A DNA stretch of 40,278 bases from Flavobacterium sp. (GCF_021151785.1 NZ_JAGKWP010000007.1:1-40278); one strand, 5' to 3'; counted from the first letter of the stretch, positions 18,176-26,986 are shown. Program-made: numbers and translations. The notes: generated from the sequence alone by a model not told the origin.

Positions 18176-20116
18176 ATGAGCGACGAAGTAAAAAAGAACA
18201 ATTATTCGGCAGATAGTATTCAGGCGTTGGAAGGAATGGAGCACGTACGTATGCGTCCATCCATGTATATTGGAGATACTGGAGTAAGAGGTTTACATCA
18301 CTTAGTATATGAAGTTGTAGATAACTCTATTGATGAAGCTTTAGCTGGACATTGTGATACTATTTTTGTAGCAATTAACGAAGATAATTCTATCACGGTT
18401 GAAGACAACGGGCGTGGTATTCCAGTAGATATTCATAAAAAAGAAGGCGTTTCTGCTCTTGAAGTTGTAATGACTAAAATTGGAGCAGGAGGTAAGTTTG
18501 ATAAGGATTCATATAAAGTTTCTGGAGGTCTTCATGGAGTTGGGGTTTCTTGTGTTAATGCTTTATCAGATCATTTAAAAGCAACCGTACACAGAGAAGG
18601 TAAAATTTACGAGCAAGAATACGAAAGAGGAAAGGCTTTATATCCAGTAAAACAAGTTGGAACTACTGATAAGCGAGGAACGATAGTGACATTTAAACCG
18701 GATGGTACTATTTTTCAACAAACATTGGTTTATTCTTATGAAACCTTAGCGGCTCGTTTACGTGAATTATCTTTCTTAAATAAAGGAATTACAATTACTT
18801 TAACGGATAAAAGAGAATTAGATGATAAAGGAAATCCTGTTTCTGAAACATTCCATTCTCAAGAAGGTTTGAAAGAATTTGTTAAGTTTTTAGATGGAAA
18901 CCGTGTGCCAATTATTGGACATGTTATTTCAATGGAAAATGACAAAGGCGAAATTCCTGTTGAAGTAGCCTTGATTTACAACGAAAGTTACACAGAGAAT
19001 ATTTTCTCTTACGTAAATAACATTAATACGCATGAAGGAGGTACACATTTACAAGGATTCCGTATGGGATTAACGCGTACCTTGAAAAAATATGCTGATG
19101 CTTCTGGATTGTTAGATAAATTGAAATTTGAAATCTCAGGAGACGACTTTCGTGAAGGATTAACAGCTATCATTTCTGTAAAAGTAGCTGAACCTCAATT
19201 TGAAGGTCAAACGAAAACGAAATTAGGAAATAGAGAAGTAGTTTCGCCAGTTTCACAAGCAGTAGCTGAGATGTTGGAAAATTATTTAGAGGAAAACCCT
19301 AACGATGCTAAAATCATTGTTCAAAAAGTAATTTTAGCAGCTCAAGCACGTCATGCAGCTAAAAAAGCTCGTGAAATGGTGCAACGTAAAACCGTTATGG
19401 GAGGTGGAGGTCTACCAGGTAAATTGTCTGATTGTTCGGAACAAGATCCAGCAAAATGTGAAATTTTCTTAGTTGAGGGAGATTCAGCGGGTGGTACAGC
19501 TAAACAAGGTCGTGATCGTTTCTTCCAAGCTATTCTGCCTTTAAGGGGTAAGATTTTGAATGTGGAAAAAGCTATGCAACACAAAGTGTTTGAAAACGAA
19601 GAAATTCGTAATATTTTCACTGCTTTGGGAGTAACCGTGGGTACGGAGGAAGATAGTAAAGCTCTAAATTTAACTAAATTGCGTTACCATAAAGTAGTAA
19701 TTATGTGTGATGCTGATGTCGATGGATCTCACATTTCTACCTTAATTTTAACGTTCTTTTTCCGTTATATGAAGGAATTAATCGAAGGTGGACACGTGTA
19801 TATTGCTCAACCACCTTTATACCAAGTTAAAAAAGGTAACAAAAAAGCCTATGCGTGGAACGACGACCAACGCGATAGAATTTCAATGGAATTTGGTGGG
19901 GGTACTAATGTACAACGTTATAAAGGTCTTGGGGAAATGAATGCTGAACAATTATGGGAAACGACTTTGAATCCAGAATTTAGGACACTTCGTCAAGTTA
20001 CTATTGATAGTTTATCAGAGGCAGATCGTGTATTTTCAATGTTGATGGGAGATGAGGTTCCACCAAGAAGGGAATTCATCGAGAAAAATGCTGCTTATGC
20101 TAAAATTGATGCATAG
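18176..20116 (+). CDS. gyrB: DNA gyrase subunit B
   Basis: 646 aa. Together with GyrA (not in this window) it introduces negative supercoils using ATP. GHKL ATPase motifs: EVVDNSIDEALAG, DNGRGIPVD, GGLHGVGVSCVNALS. The Toprim domain has EGDSAGG and the Mg-binding DADVDGSHI, and the protein ends with the usual PRREFIEKNAAYAKIDA. It lacks the large insertion found in E. coli GyrB, as is typical outside the gamma-proteobacteria. Compared with the second GHKL subunit at 32.7 kb, it has the gyrase-type EHVRMRPSMYIGDTG start, whereas ParE has EHIRIRPGMYIGKLG. Its last 8 nt overlap the next gene. Confidence 0.97.
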   Translation: MSDEVKKNNYSADSIQALEGMEHVRMRPSMYIGDTGVRGLHHLVYEVVDNSIDEALAGHCDTIFVAINEDNSITVEDNGRGIPVDIHKKEGVSALEVVMTKIGAGGKFDKDSYKVSGGLHGVGVSCVNALSDHLKATVHREGKIYEQEYERGKALYPVKQVGTTDKRGTIVTFKPDGTIFQQTLVYSYETLAARLRELSFLNKGITITLTDKRELDDKGNPVSETFHSQEGLKEFVKFLDGNRVPIIGHVISMENDKGEIPVEVALIYNESYTENIFSYVNNINTHEGGTHLQGFRMGLTRTLKKYADASGLLDKLKFEISGDDFREGLTAIISVKVAEPQFEGQTKTKLGNREVVSPVSQAVAEMLENYLEENPNDAKIIVQKVILAAQARHAAKKAREMVQRKTVMGGGGLPGKLSDCSEQDPAKCEIFLVEGDSAGGTAKQGRDRFFQAILPLRGKILNVEKAMQHKVFENEEIRNIFTALGVTVGTEEDSKALNLTKLRYHKVVIMCDADVDGSHISTLILTFFFRYMKELIEGGHVYIAQPPLYQVKKGNKKAYAWNDDQRDRISMEFGGGTNVQRYKGLGEMNAEQLWETTLNPEFRTLRQVTIDSLSEADRVFSMLMGDEVPPRREFIEKNAAYAKIDA

Positions 20117-21122
20117 TTCGTTTAAAAAAATTATATTGATTGTTTTTTTAGTTTGTTTTTTTCAAGCTAAGGCGCAAACAGGCACACAATTGCAACAAGT
20201 AGGGTATCTTTTAGAAGATGCCCTACTTTATTCTAAACAATACATAATTCCCGCTACAGATGGTGCCGTTTATCAAGCTTCAGGTGCCTGGAACCATTCA
20301 AATAAAAAAAGGAAAACGTGGGATTTGTCCATGGGAATAAATGTTAATATGTTCAATGTCCCTAAAACTGATAGAACTTTTGTAATTAATAATTCTGATT
20401 TTAAATTTTTTCAAATAGAAAATGGGGGAACTTCGGCAACTGTTCCTACGGCGATGGGGAATGACAATCAAATTTATTTAGTTGGAGATCTTGATGGCCA
20501 ACAAATAAGATTGAAAACTCCGCAAGGTATTAATCAACAGTTTGTGGTTTATCCTTATTTAGATATTAATTTGGCATTGCCTTATGGTACTGAATTAATT
20601 ACTAGAACATCAACAAATACAAAATTAAAAAAGGGTTATTATCAGGTGTATGGTTATGGATTAAAACATAATTTAAATCAATATTTTCCAAATTTAACCG
20701 CAAAAAACATTTTTTTTTCTATCTCATCTTATTACTCTAAAGAAGATATTGGATTTGACTTTTTAGATGTGAAAACAAATTTTGGTAATCTAGGAATAAA
20801 CCAAATTAATGGATTAGTTGACACTTTTCATTTTCAGTTTTCAGCTTCAAAACAATGGGGAAATGTAGAGGTATTGGGTAATTTTATTTGTAATACTAGT
20901 AAGTTTAATTATAAAGTTTCTGGTGAAAAAGGAACTATTGAAAGTGTTTTTCCTATTCAGTCAATAATAAATACTCTATTAGATAGCATAGAAAAAGATA
21001 AGGTTAATGTAATGGGTGAATTAGCTGCTAATTATCAAAGCGATAGGTTTAGTTTTCTCTCTGCTATTACTTTTGGGAAGTTTGTTAATTTAAATTTTGG
21101 TGTTCAATACAAAGTAAATTAA
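20109..21122 (+). CDS. Secreted barrel-like protein, probably DUF6588 family
   Basis: 337 aa from ATG 20109, which overlaps the end of gyrB by 8 nt in another frame. An upstream in-frame ATG (20052) would add 19 charged residues before the signal peptide and is unlikely. The N terminus HSSFKKIILIVFLVCFFQAKAQ is an SPI signal. The mature part has alternating hydrophobic strands (TWDLSMGINVNMFNVP, KGYYQVYGYGLKHNL, FSFLSAITFGKFVNLNFGVQYKVN), as in a small outer-membrane barrel. It resembles Bacteroidota proteins grouped as DUF6588; I am moderately sure of that label. The overlap suggests translational coupling to gyrB, although the functions have no obvious link. A strong terminator follows. Confidence 0.85.
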   Translation: MHSSFKKIILIVFLVCFFQAKAQTGTQLQQVGYLLEDALLYSKQYIIPATDGAVYQASGAWNHSNKKRKTWDLSMGINVNMFNVPKTDRTFVINNSDFKFFQIENGGTSATVPTAMGNDNQIYLVGDLDGQQIRLKTPQGINQQFVVYPYLDINLALPYGTELITRTSTNTKLKKGYYQVYGYGLKHNLNQYFPNLTAKNIFFSISSYYSKEDIGFDFLDVKTNFGNLGINQINGLVDTFHFQFSASKQWGNVEVLGNFICNTSKFNYKVSGEKGTIESVFPIQSIINTLLDSIEKDKVNVMGELAANYQSDRFSFLSAITFGKFVNLNFGVQYKVN

Positions 21123-21126
21123 AATA

Positions 21127-21156
21127 AAAAATCCCAATTAAGTAATTGGGATTTTT
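21127..21156. terminator. Bidirectional terminator
   Basis: A perfect 13-bp inverted repeat (AAAAATCCCAATT, 21127-21139, and its complement at 21144-21156) with a 4-nt loop and A/T runs on both sides. It separates the converging DUF6588-like and LOG genes and can serve both strands. Confidence 0.92.
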
Positions 21157-21162
21157 GTTTTA

Positions 21163-21888
21163 TTAGAAGTTTGGCGATAAGTTGTATTTTTTGTAGAAAT
21201 TATCTAAAGCTTCAACAACTTCATCTTCTGTATCCACAATTTTAAATAAATTCATGTCTTCTGGACTTGCATTTTTAAATTGGTCAATGATTACACTTTT
21301 AATCCAATCTAATAGTCCAGTCCAAAATTCTCTTCCTACCAAAATAATAGGGAATTTAGCAATTTTCTTGGTTTGGATTAAGGTAATTGCCTCAAACATT
21401 TCGTCTAAAGTTCCAAAACCGCCAGGCATTACTACAAATCCTTGTGAATATTTAACAAACATTACTTTTCTAACAAAGAAATAGTCAAAGTTTAGGTTTT
21501 TATCACGGTCAATATAAGGGTTAAAATGTTGTTCAAATGGAAGTTCAATATTTAAACCTACTGAAGTTCCTCCACCAAAATGAGCTCCTTTGTTTCCTGC
21601 TTCCATAATCCCAGGTCCACCTCCCGTAATGACACCATAACCCGCTTTACTGATTTTATAAGCTATTTTTTCTGCTAATAAATAATATTTGTCTTCCGGT
21701 TTTGTTCGAGCTGAACCGAAAATAGATACACAAGGACCAATTCTTCCCATCGTTTCATATCCATTAACAAATTCGGACATGATTTTAAATATAGCCCATG
21801 AGTCATTGGTTCTAATTTCATTCCAAGTTTTTTGTTTTAACTTGTCTTGGATTCTTTCATCATCATTTTGATATTGATCTGCTGCCAT
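21163..21888 (-). CDS. LOG-family (TIGR00730) Rossmann-fold hydrolase
   Basis: 241 aa. The family motifs GGGPGIMEAGNKGAH and PGGFGTLDEMFEAITLIQT are both complete. Characterised homologues hydrolyse nucleoside monophosphates at the N-glycosidic bond (cytokinin riboside 5'-monophosphate phosphoribohydrolases or AMP nucleosidase-like enzymes). The bacterial substrate is usually uncertain. No signal peptide is present, so the protein is cytoplasmic. The N-terminal extension of about 45 residues before VSIFGSARTKPEDKYY is normal for the longer subgroup. It lies 86 bp downstream of uvrA on the same strand, so read-through from uvrA is possible. Confidence 0.93.
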   Translation of the reverse strand: MAADQYQNDDERIQDKLKQKTWNEIRTNDSWAIFKIMSEFVNGYETMGRIGPCVSIFGSARTKPEDKYYLLAEKIAYKISKAGYGVITGGGPGIMEAGNKGAHFGGGTSVGLNIELPFEQHFNPYIDRDKNLNFDYFFVRKVMFVKYSQGFVVMPGGFGTLDEMFEAITLIQTKKIAKFPIILVGREFWTGLLDWIKSVIIDQFKNASPEDMNLFKIVDTEDEVVEALDNFYKKYNLSPNF

Positions 21889-21974
21889 AATAATTTAATT
21901 AATTTGTAAAAAAACAAACTAGTTAGGTTAATAATAAAGTATCAGGAGTGTTGTTGTAAGAAGTAATTAGGCCG

Positions 21975-24806
21975 CTAAGATAACTCTTTTTTCAAAAACA
22001 ACGCCGTATGACTCTTTTTATTTTTTATTACTTCCTCTGGTGTACCAGAACAAACTACTGTTCCGCCGCCTTTACCACCTTCAGGACCAATATCAATAAT
22101 ATAGTCAGCTAATTTTATTACATCTAAATTATGCTCTATGATTACCACAGTATTTCCTTTTTCTACTAATTTATTGATAACATCCATTAAAATTCGTATG
22201 TCTTCAAAATGCAAACCTGTAGTAGGTTCATCTAAAATATAGAATGTGTTTCCAGTGTCTTTTTTAGATAATTCGGTAGCTAATTTGATGCGTTGGGCTT
22301 CTCCACCAGATAAGGTAGTACTTTGTTGCCCAAGTGTTATATAACCCAATCCAACATCTTGAATGGTTTTTACTTTTCGGTAAATTTTGGGAATATTTTC
22401 AAAAAAATCAACCGCTTCATCTACAGTCATGTTTAAAACATCTGAAATTGATTTTCCTTTGTATCGTATTTCTAATGTTTCTCGATTGAAACGTTTGCCT
22501 TGACAAGTTTCACATTCAACATACACATCTGGTAAAAAACTCATTTCAATGGTTCGAACTCCACTTCCTTCACAGGTTTCACATCGACCGCCTGAAACAT
22601 TAAAACTAAATCTTCCTGGTTTGTAACCACGAATCATGGCTTCTGGCGTTTGCGTAAATAAACTTCTAATTTCTGAAAATACATCCGTATAGGTTGCAGG
22701 GTTACTTCTTGGTGTTCTACCAATCGGACTTTGATCGATATCAATTACTTTATCAATATGCTCCAATCCTTCAATCTTCTTATAAGGCTGTGGTTTTTTT
22801 ACTGCATTATAAAAATGAGTATTTAATATGGGATAAAGAGTTTCATTGATTAAAGTTGATTTTCCACTACCAGAAACACCTGTAACACAAATCATAGTAC
22901 CTAATGGAAATTCTACCGATACATTTTTTAAGTTGTTACCTGTTGCCCCTGTTAGTTTTAAAGATTTGCCATTTCCGGTTCTTCTCTCTGTTGGAATTTC
23001 AATTTGCATTTTACCACTGATGTATTGTGCCGTAATGGTGTTTTCTTTTAATAATTCTTTTGGAGTTCCTTGACTGATGATTTGTCCTCCAAAACGACCT
23101 GCTTTCGGACCAATGTCAATCACGTAATCAGCACGTTCAATCATGTCTTTATCGTGTTCAACTACTAAAACTGAATTTCCAATATCACGAAGACTTTCTA
23201 ATGATTTAATTAATCGTTCGTTATCTCGTTGATGTAAACCAATACTAGGCTCATCTAAAATATATAAAACACCAACTAATTGTGAACCTATTTGGGTAGC
23301 TAAACGAATACGTTGTGCTTCTCCTCCTGAAAGGGTTTTTGAACTTCTATTTAAATTTAAATAATCTAAACCAACATCTAATAAAAATCTAATACGAGCT
23401 TTAATTTCTTTTAAAATCTCAGAGGCTATTATTTGCTGTTTTTCAGAAATATGTTGAGGTAATTCTTCAAACCATTGGGCTAATTCAACCACATCCATTT
23501 GAACTAAATCACCAATGCTTTTATCATTTAATTTAAAATACAACGATTCTTTTCTTAATCGAGAACCACCACAAGCCGAACATTCATTTTCATCCATGAA
23601 TTCTTTTGCCCAGCGTTTGATACTTTGTGAATCGGATTGTTCAAACTGATTTTTTATAAAATTAGATATACCTTCAAAATCAATTTTATAATCCTTAGTA
23701 ATTCCCATTACTTTGGAAACTACCGAAAATTTTTCATTTCCTCCATTTAAAATCATGTCCATGGCTTCAGCAGGAATGCTTTCAATTGGATCGGATAATT
23801 TAAATCCAAATTTTTCTCCAATTAGTTCCAATTGTTTAAATATCCAAGTGCTTTTTTGTTCGCCTAAGGGAGCAAAACCACCATTTTTTATTGAAGTTTT
23901 TGGATTGGGGATGATTTTGTTTATGTTGATTTCATTGACAATACCTAATCCGTTACAATCAGGACAAGCTCCTTTAGGTGAGTTGAATGAAAAATTATTA
24001 GGTTCCGGACTCGGATAAGAGATACCTGATGTAGGACACATTAAGCTACGGCTATAAAAACGTACTTCATTGCTTTCGTGTTCAATGACCATTAAAATAT
24101 CATCACCATGATGCATGGCAACCTTAATGGCCTCTGTTATTCTTTTATCAGTATCTTCATCTTGTTTTACGGCTATTCGATCTATGACGATTTCGATATC
24201 ATGTGTTTTATAACGATCTACTTTCATGCCATGGTCTAAATCACGAATTTCACCATCAACACGCACTTTTAAAAAACCTTGTTTAGCTATTTGCTCAAAT
24301 AATTCCCGATAATGCCCTTTTCTAGAACGCACAACAGGAGATAGAATATTAATTCGTTTGCCTTCAAATTCTTCATAAATTAATTCTTTTATTTTATCAT
24401 CAGAATAAGAAATCATTTTTTCGCCCGTGTTGTAACTATATGCATCAGCTGCTCTTGCATACAAAAGTCTAAGAAAATCATAAATTTCTGTGATGGTTCC
24501 TACTGTAGAGCGAGGACTTTTATTGGTCGTTTTTTGTTCAATTGCAATAACAGGTGATAAGCCGTCTATTTTATCAACATCAGGGCGCTCTAAACCACCC
24601 AAAAACTGACGTGCATAAGCAGAAAAAGTTTCAATATAACGACGTTGTCCTTCCGCATAAATGGTATCAAATGCCAAAGATGATTTTCCTGAACCCGATA
24701 ATCCTGTAATTACTACAAGCTTTTCACGAGGAATGGTAACGTCTATATTTTTTAAGTTATGGGCACGAGCACCAATAATTTCAATCGTTTCTTCTGTATG
24801 TTGCAT
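21975..24806 (-). CDS. uvrA: Excinuclease ABC subunit A
   Basis: 943 aa, the standard UvrA length. It is the damage-recognition ATPase of nucleotide excision repair and loads UvrB. Two ABC modules are intact: GLSGSGKSS near residue 35 and GVSGSGKST near 642, with LSGGEAQRIRLA (about 490) and LSGGEAQRIKLA (about 831). The C-terminal zinc module has CETCEGSG and CETCQGKR. In the first zinc module the expected CxxC pair reads Cys257-Pro-Thr-Ser260, while the second pair, Cys281 and Cys284, is present, so one metal ligand is replaced. This is probably a lineage trait rather than damage. A -7 promoter element lies 20 bp upstream of the ATG. Confidence 0.97.
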   Translation of the reverse strand: MQHTEETIEIIGARAHNLKNIDVTIPREKLVVITGLSGSGKSSLAFDTIYAEGQRRYIETFSAYARQFLGGLERPDVDKIDGLSPVIAIEQKTTNKSPRSTVGTITEIYDFLRLLYARAADAYSYNTGEKMISYSDDKIKELIYEEFEGKRINILSPVVRSRKGHYRELFEQIAKQGFLKVRVDGEIRDLDHGMKVDRYKTHDIEIVIDRIAVKQDEDTDKRITEAIKVAMHHGDDILMVIEHESNEVRFYSRSLMCPTSGISYPSPEPNNFSFNSPKGACPDCNGLGIVNEININKIIPNPKTSIKNGGFAPLGEQKSTWIFKQLELIGEKFGFKLSDPIESIPAEAMDMILNGGNEKFSVVSKVMGITKDYKIDFEGISNFIKNQFEQSDSQSIKRWAKEFMDENECSACGGSRLRKESLYFKLNDKSIGDLVQMDVVELAQWFEELPQHISEKQQIIASEILKEIKARIRFLLDVGLDYLNLNRSSKTLSGGEAQRIRLATQIGSQLVGVLYILDEPSIGLHQRDNERLIKSLESLRDIGNSVLVVEHDKDMIERADYVIDIGPKAGRFGGQIISQGTPKELLKENTITAQYISGKMQIEIPTERRTGNGKSLKLTGATGNNLKNVSVEFPLGTMICVTGVSGSGKSTLINETLYPILNTHFYNAVKKPQPYKKIEGLEHIDKVIDIDQSPIGRTPRSNPATYTDVFSEIRSLFTQTPEAMIRGYKPGRFSFNVSGGRCETCEGSGVRTIEMSFLPDVYVECETCQGKRFNRETLEIRYKGKSISDVLNMTVDEAVDFFENIPKIYRKVKTIQDVGLGYITLGQQSTTLSGGEAQRIKLATELSKKDTGNTFYILDEPTTGLHFEDIRILMDVINKLVEKGNTVVIIEHNLDVIKLADYIIDIGPEGGKGGGTVVCSGTPEEVIKNKKSHTALFLKKELS

Positions 24807-24825
24807 AGCAATTTTAGCCTTTTTG

Positions 24826-24833
24826 CAAAGATA
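24826..24833 (-). promoter_or_regulatory. -7 element for uvrA (TATCTTTG on minus strand)
   Basis: The minus strand reads TATCTTTG, a full TAnnTTTG match, 19 nt before the uvrA ATG. No correctly spaced TTG was found. I saw no LexA-type palindrome here. Confidence 0.5.
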
Positions 24834-25131
24834 CAGTTTTTGAATCTTTAAATTTTAATTGCAGCAATTTAAAATTATTGTTTAATTAAAAAAGATATAT
24901 ATTTGAAAGAAAAATACAAAAGGTGTAATTTTCAGTATGAATTAAGGTAAACTTATGTTTTGAAAAACTTGGAATATGAACAACTGTTTTTAAAAGTGAA
25001 GATGAATATTTAAGTGAAGTTTTTAGAGTATTTTTAGTCAATATGTGTTAATTGTTAGCTATAAAAAAATACCATCAGATAAGATATTCTAAAAGTAATA
25101 TCGTAAAGTATATAACAGTTTGTAAATAATG
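24834..25131. other. Gene-free interval between uvrA and the DUF6787-like gene
   Basis: About 300 bp of very AT-rich sequence. Every plus-strand ATG I checked between 24930 and 25060 meets a stop within about six codons, and no protein-like frame is visible. The only recognisable element is a plus-strand promoter-like pair at 24878-24905. No terminator hairpin or tRNA-like fold was seen. Confidence 0.7.
24878..24905 (+). promoter_or_regulatory. Orphan promoter-like pair (TTG-N17-TATATTTG)
   Basis: TTG at 24878-24880 and TATATTTG at 24898-24905 are 17 nt apart, fitting the Bacteroidota consensus as well as the promoters of real genes in this window. It points to the right, away from uvrA, but the next gene on that side is on the other strand. 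It could drive a small RNA, or be a chance match in AT-rich DNA. Confidence 0.35.
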
Positions 25132-25434
25132 TTATTTAAATAAAAAACCTAGTCCCATTCTAGTTAACATTCTTTTGATAAAATTCCAAAAAAAGAGTCG
25201 TTGTCCTGCTAAAGTACCAATTACCAATAGAAGTATTTTGTAAATGGGTAAAATAATAATCAGATACAAAGGATAATAGAACCAAAGTCCAACAGTTCCT
25301 TTAGTAATTCCCAAAAGTGTTAGTAGTGGTTTAGCAATTAAAGCTGAAGTAGAGCCTGTTATTGCAAATACTAGTAGTATAATAAAAAACTGGAAGTTAC
25401 TCTTAATGTTCCAGCGTTCTCTTAATTTATTCAT
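25132..25434 (-). CDS. Small membrane protein, DUF6787-like
   Basis: 100 aa with two hydrophobic segments (about 15-38 and 47-75) and a basic C terminus (WNFIKRMLTRMGLGF). The N-terminal RERWNIKSNFQFFIILLVFAI followed by TGSTSALIAKPLL looks like the Bacteroidota family DUF6787; I am moderately confident. It begins 2 nt after the DUF6146 stop, so the two are surely co-transcribed. It should reside in the inner membrane. Function unknown. Confidence 0.82.
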   Translation of the reverse strand: MNKLRERWNIKSNFQFFIILLVFAITGSTSALIAKPLLTLLGITKGTVGLWFYYPLYLIIILPIYKILLLVIGTLAGQRLFFWNFIKRMLTRMGLGFLFK

Positions 25435-25436
25435 TT

Positions 25437-25859
25437 TTATGGTCGGGCGATGTAGCCACCTAATTGTTGTTTATTGGTGATTTGAAAATAAACTAAATAG
25501 TTATATAGCATATAATTTACTTCAAATCCATAGTTTGTATTGGTCTCATAATTAATAGGCATTTCATAAAGATGCAAATATCTTGTACTTCTAGCTCTGT
25601 TATTCCATTCCAAAACCCAAAAACGATTTCTCATTTCTAAAAATTCTTGTGTATATGTAGATCTTGGACGCGCGTAAGTGTTAAACCAATTGGTAAAACC
25701 ACCGTCAATAATAATTATCTCATATTCTAATTCCTTATTAGTAATGTGCAACGTATCACTTGTCAATTTTGTCTTATTTTCTAATGGTATTTTTTTGTTG
25801 TATTGACAAGAAATTACAAGTGACAATAATAGAATGATTACGAAAAAAGGTTTAACCAT
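25437..25859 (-). CDS. DUF6146 family lipoprotein
   Basis: 140 aa from ATG 25859. The longer frame to 25898 adds a hydrophobic leader that would spoil the signal, and part of it overlaps the serA terminator. The N terminus MVKPFFVIILLLSLVISC gives an SPII lipobox with Cys18. The mature part, with YEIIIIDGGFTNWFNTYARP, RNRFWVLEWNNRA and NYMLYNYLVYFQITNKQQLG, matches my recollection of DUF6146, a Bacteroidota-only lipoprotein family of unknown role. It is the first gene of a two-gene unit with the small membrane protein that follows 2 nt later. Confidence 0.87.
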   Translation of the reverse strand: MVKPFFVIILLLSLVISCQYNKKIPLENKTKLTSDTLHITNKELEYEIIIIDGGFTNWFNTYARPRSTYTQEFLEMRNRFWVLEWNNRARSTRYLHLYEMPINYETNTNYGFEVNYMLYNYLVYFQITNKQQLGGYIARP

Positions 25860-25886
25860 AAGTAAAAAATATGATGGTATAAAGAT

Positions 25887-25917
25887 AAAAAAAAGCACCG
25901 AGATACTCGATGCTTTT
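25887..25917 (-). terminator. Rho-independent terminator of the serC-serA transcript
   Basis: On the minus strand the arms AAAAGCATCGAG and CTCGGTGCTTTT (25906-25917 and 25891-25902) form a 12-bp stem with one U-G pair and a 3-nt loop, running into eight U residues. The single mismatch is stable only as RNA from the minus strand, which fits a serA terminator about 80 nt after the stop. Confidence 0.88.
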
Positions 25918-25963
25918 AACTTTTATTTATTGTAATTGGATGCCCCCTTTGTATTAATGGAGT

Positions 25964-25992
25964 TCATAAACAAGGATGTTTCCTTTTTATGA
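25964..25992 (-). other. Hairpin directly after the serA stop codon
   Basis: TCATAAA and AAGGA on one side pair with TCCTT and TTTATGA on the other, giving a 12-bp stem with one bulged base and a 4-nt loop, 3 nt after the serA TGA. No U run follows on either strand, so it is not a terminator. It may be a 3'-UTR stability element. Confidence 0.4.
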
Positions 25993-25995
25993 GGT

Positions 25996-26949
25996 TCAAT
26001 TTTTTAGTAAACTAATGATTTGTTCGGCAAGTTCTGTTCCAATTCTATCTTGAGCTTCCAAAGTAGCTGCGCCGATATGAGGAGTTAGTGAAATTTTAGG
26101 ATGCATCAATAAACGCATTTCAGGAGTAGGCTCTTTTTCAAAAACATCTAAACCAGCAAAGGCAATCTTATCTTCATCTAAAGCTTCTACTAAAGCTACT
26201 TCATCAATAACACCACCACGAGCACAATTAATTATAGCCGCACCCTCTTTCATGAGTTTAAGTTCTTCTCCTCCGATGACATATCCTTTTTGTGCAGGAA
26301 CATGCAACGTAATAAAGTCGGCACGTTTTAAAACATCTTCTAATGGTTCAGTAACGATATCAACGTCGATAAATTGACCCGTGTAAAAATCCACTCGAAT
26401 GGTGGCTTCATTTACATAACTATCAGCAGCAATTACTTTCATACCTAAGCCTAAAGCCATTTTAGCAACTGCTTGTCCAATTCGCCCGAAACCAATAATA
26501 CCTAATGTTTTGCCTCTTAATTCAATTCCATTGGCATACGATTTTTTTAAGGCATCAAAATTAGTATCACCTTCTAAAGGCATTACTCTATTAGAGTCAT
26601 GTAAAAAACGTACACCTGTAAACAAATGAGCAAAAACTAATTCAGCCACACTTTCAGAAGAAGAGGCAGGCGTATTAATTACATGAATATTTTTACTACG
26701 AGCATAATCCACATCGATATTATCCATACCAACACCACCTCGGCCAATGATTTTTAAACCTGGGCAGGCATCAATTATATCTTTTCTAACTTTCGTAGCA
26801 CTTCTAACAAGTAAAACTTTAACATCATGAGCATTAATAAAATTAGCAACTTGCTCTTGAGCTACTTTAGTTGTGATTACTTCAAATCCGCCTTTTTCTA
26901 AAGCTTTTATACCGCTTTTTGAAATCCCATCATTCGCTAATACTTTCAT
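25996..26949 (-). CDS. serA: D-3-phosphoglycerate dehydrogenase, short form
   Basis: 317 aa. It oxidises 3-phosphoglycerate to 3-phosphohydroxypyruvate with NAD, the first step of serine synthesis. The substrate domain has RSATKVRKDIID and GRGGVGMDNID. The nucleotide domain has GIIGFGRIGQAVA (about 147-159). The catalytic Arg lies in NCARGGVIDE (about 241) and the catalytic His in TPHIGAAT (about 288). It stops right after the dehydrogenase core: the ACT and intervening domains that give serine feedback control in E. coli SerA are absent. It lies 37 bp after serC on the same strand, and pairing with serC makes the assignment secure within the D-hydroxyacid dehydrogenase family. Confidence 0.95.
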   Translation of the reverse strand: MKVLANDGISKSGIKALEKGGFEVITTKVAQEQVANFINAHDVKVLLVRSATKVRKDIIDACPGLKIIGRGGVGMDNIDVDYARSKNIHVINTPASSSESVAELVFAHLFTGVRFLHDSNRVMPLEGDTNFDALKKSYANGIELRGKTLGIIGFGRIGQAVAKMALGLGMKVIAADSYVNEATIRVDFYTGQFIDVDIVTEPLEDVLKRADFITLHVPAQKGYVIGGEELKLMKEGAAIINCARGGVIDEVALVEALDEDKIAFAGLDVFEKEPTPEMRLLMHPKISLTPHIGAATLEAQDRIGTELAEQIISLLKN

Positions 26950-26986
26950 TATTGTTTTATGTTTTTCTATTAATTATATTTATACA

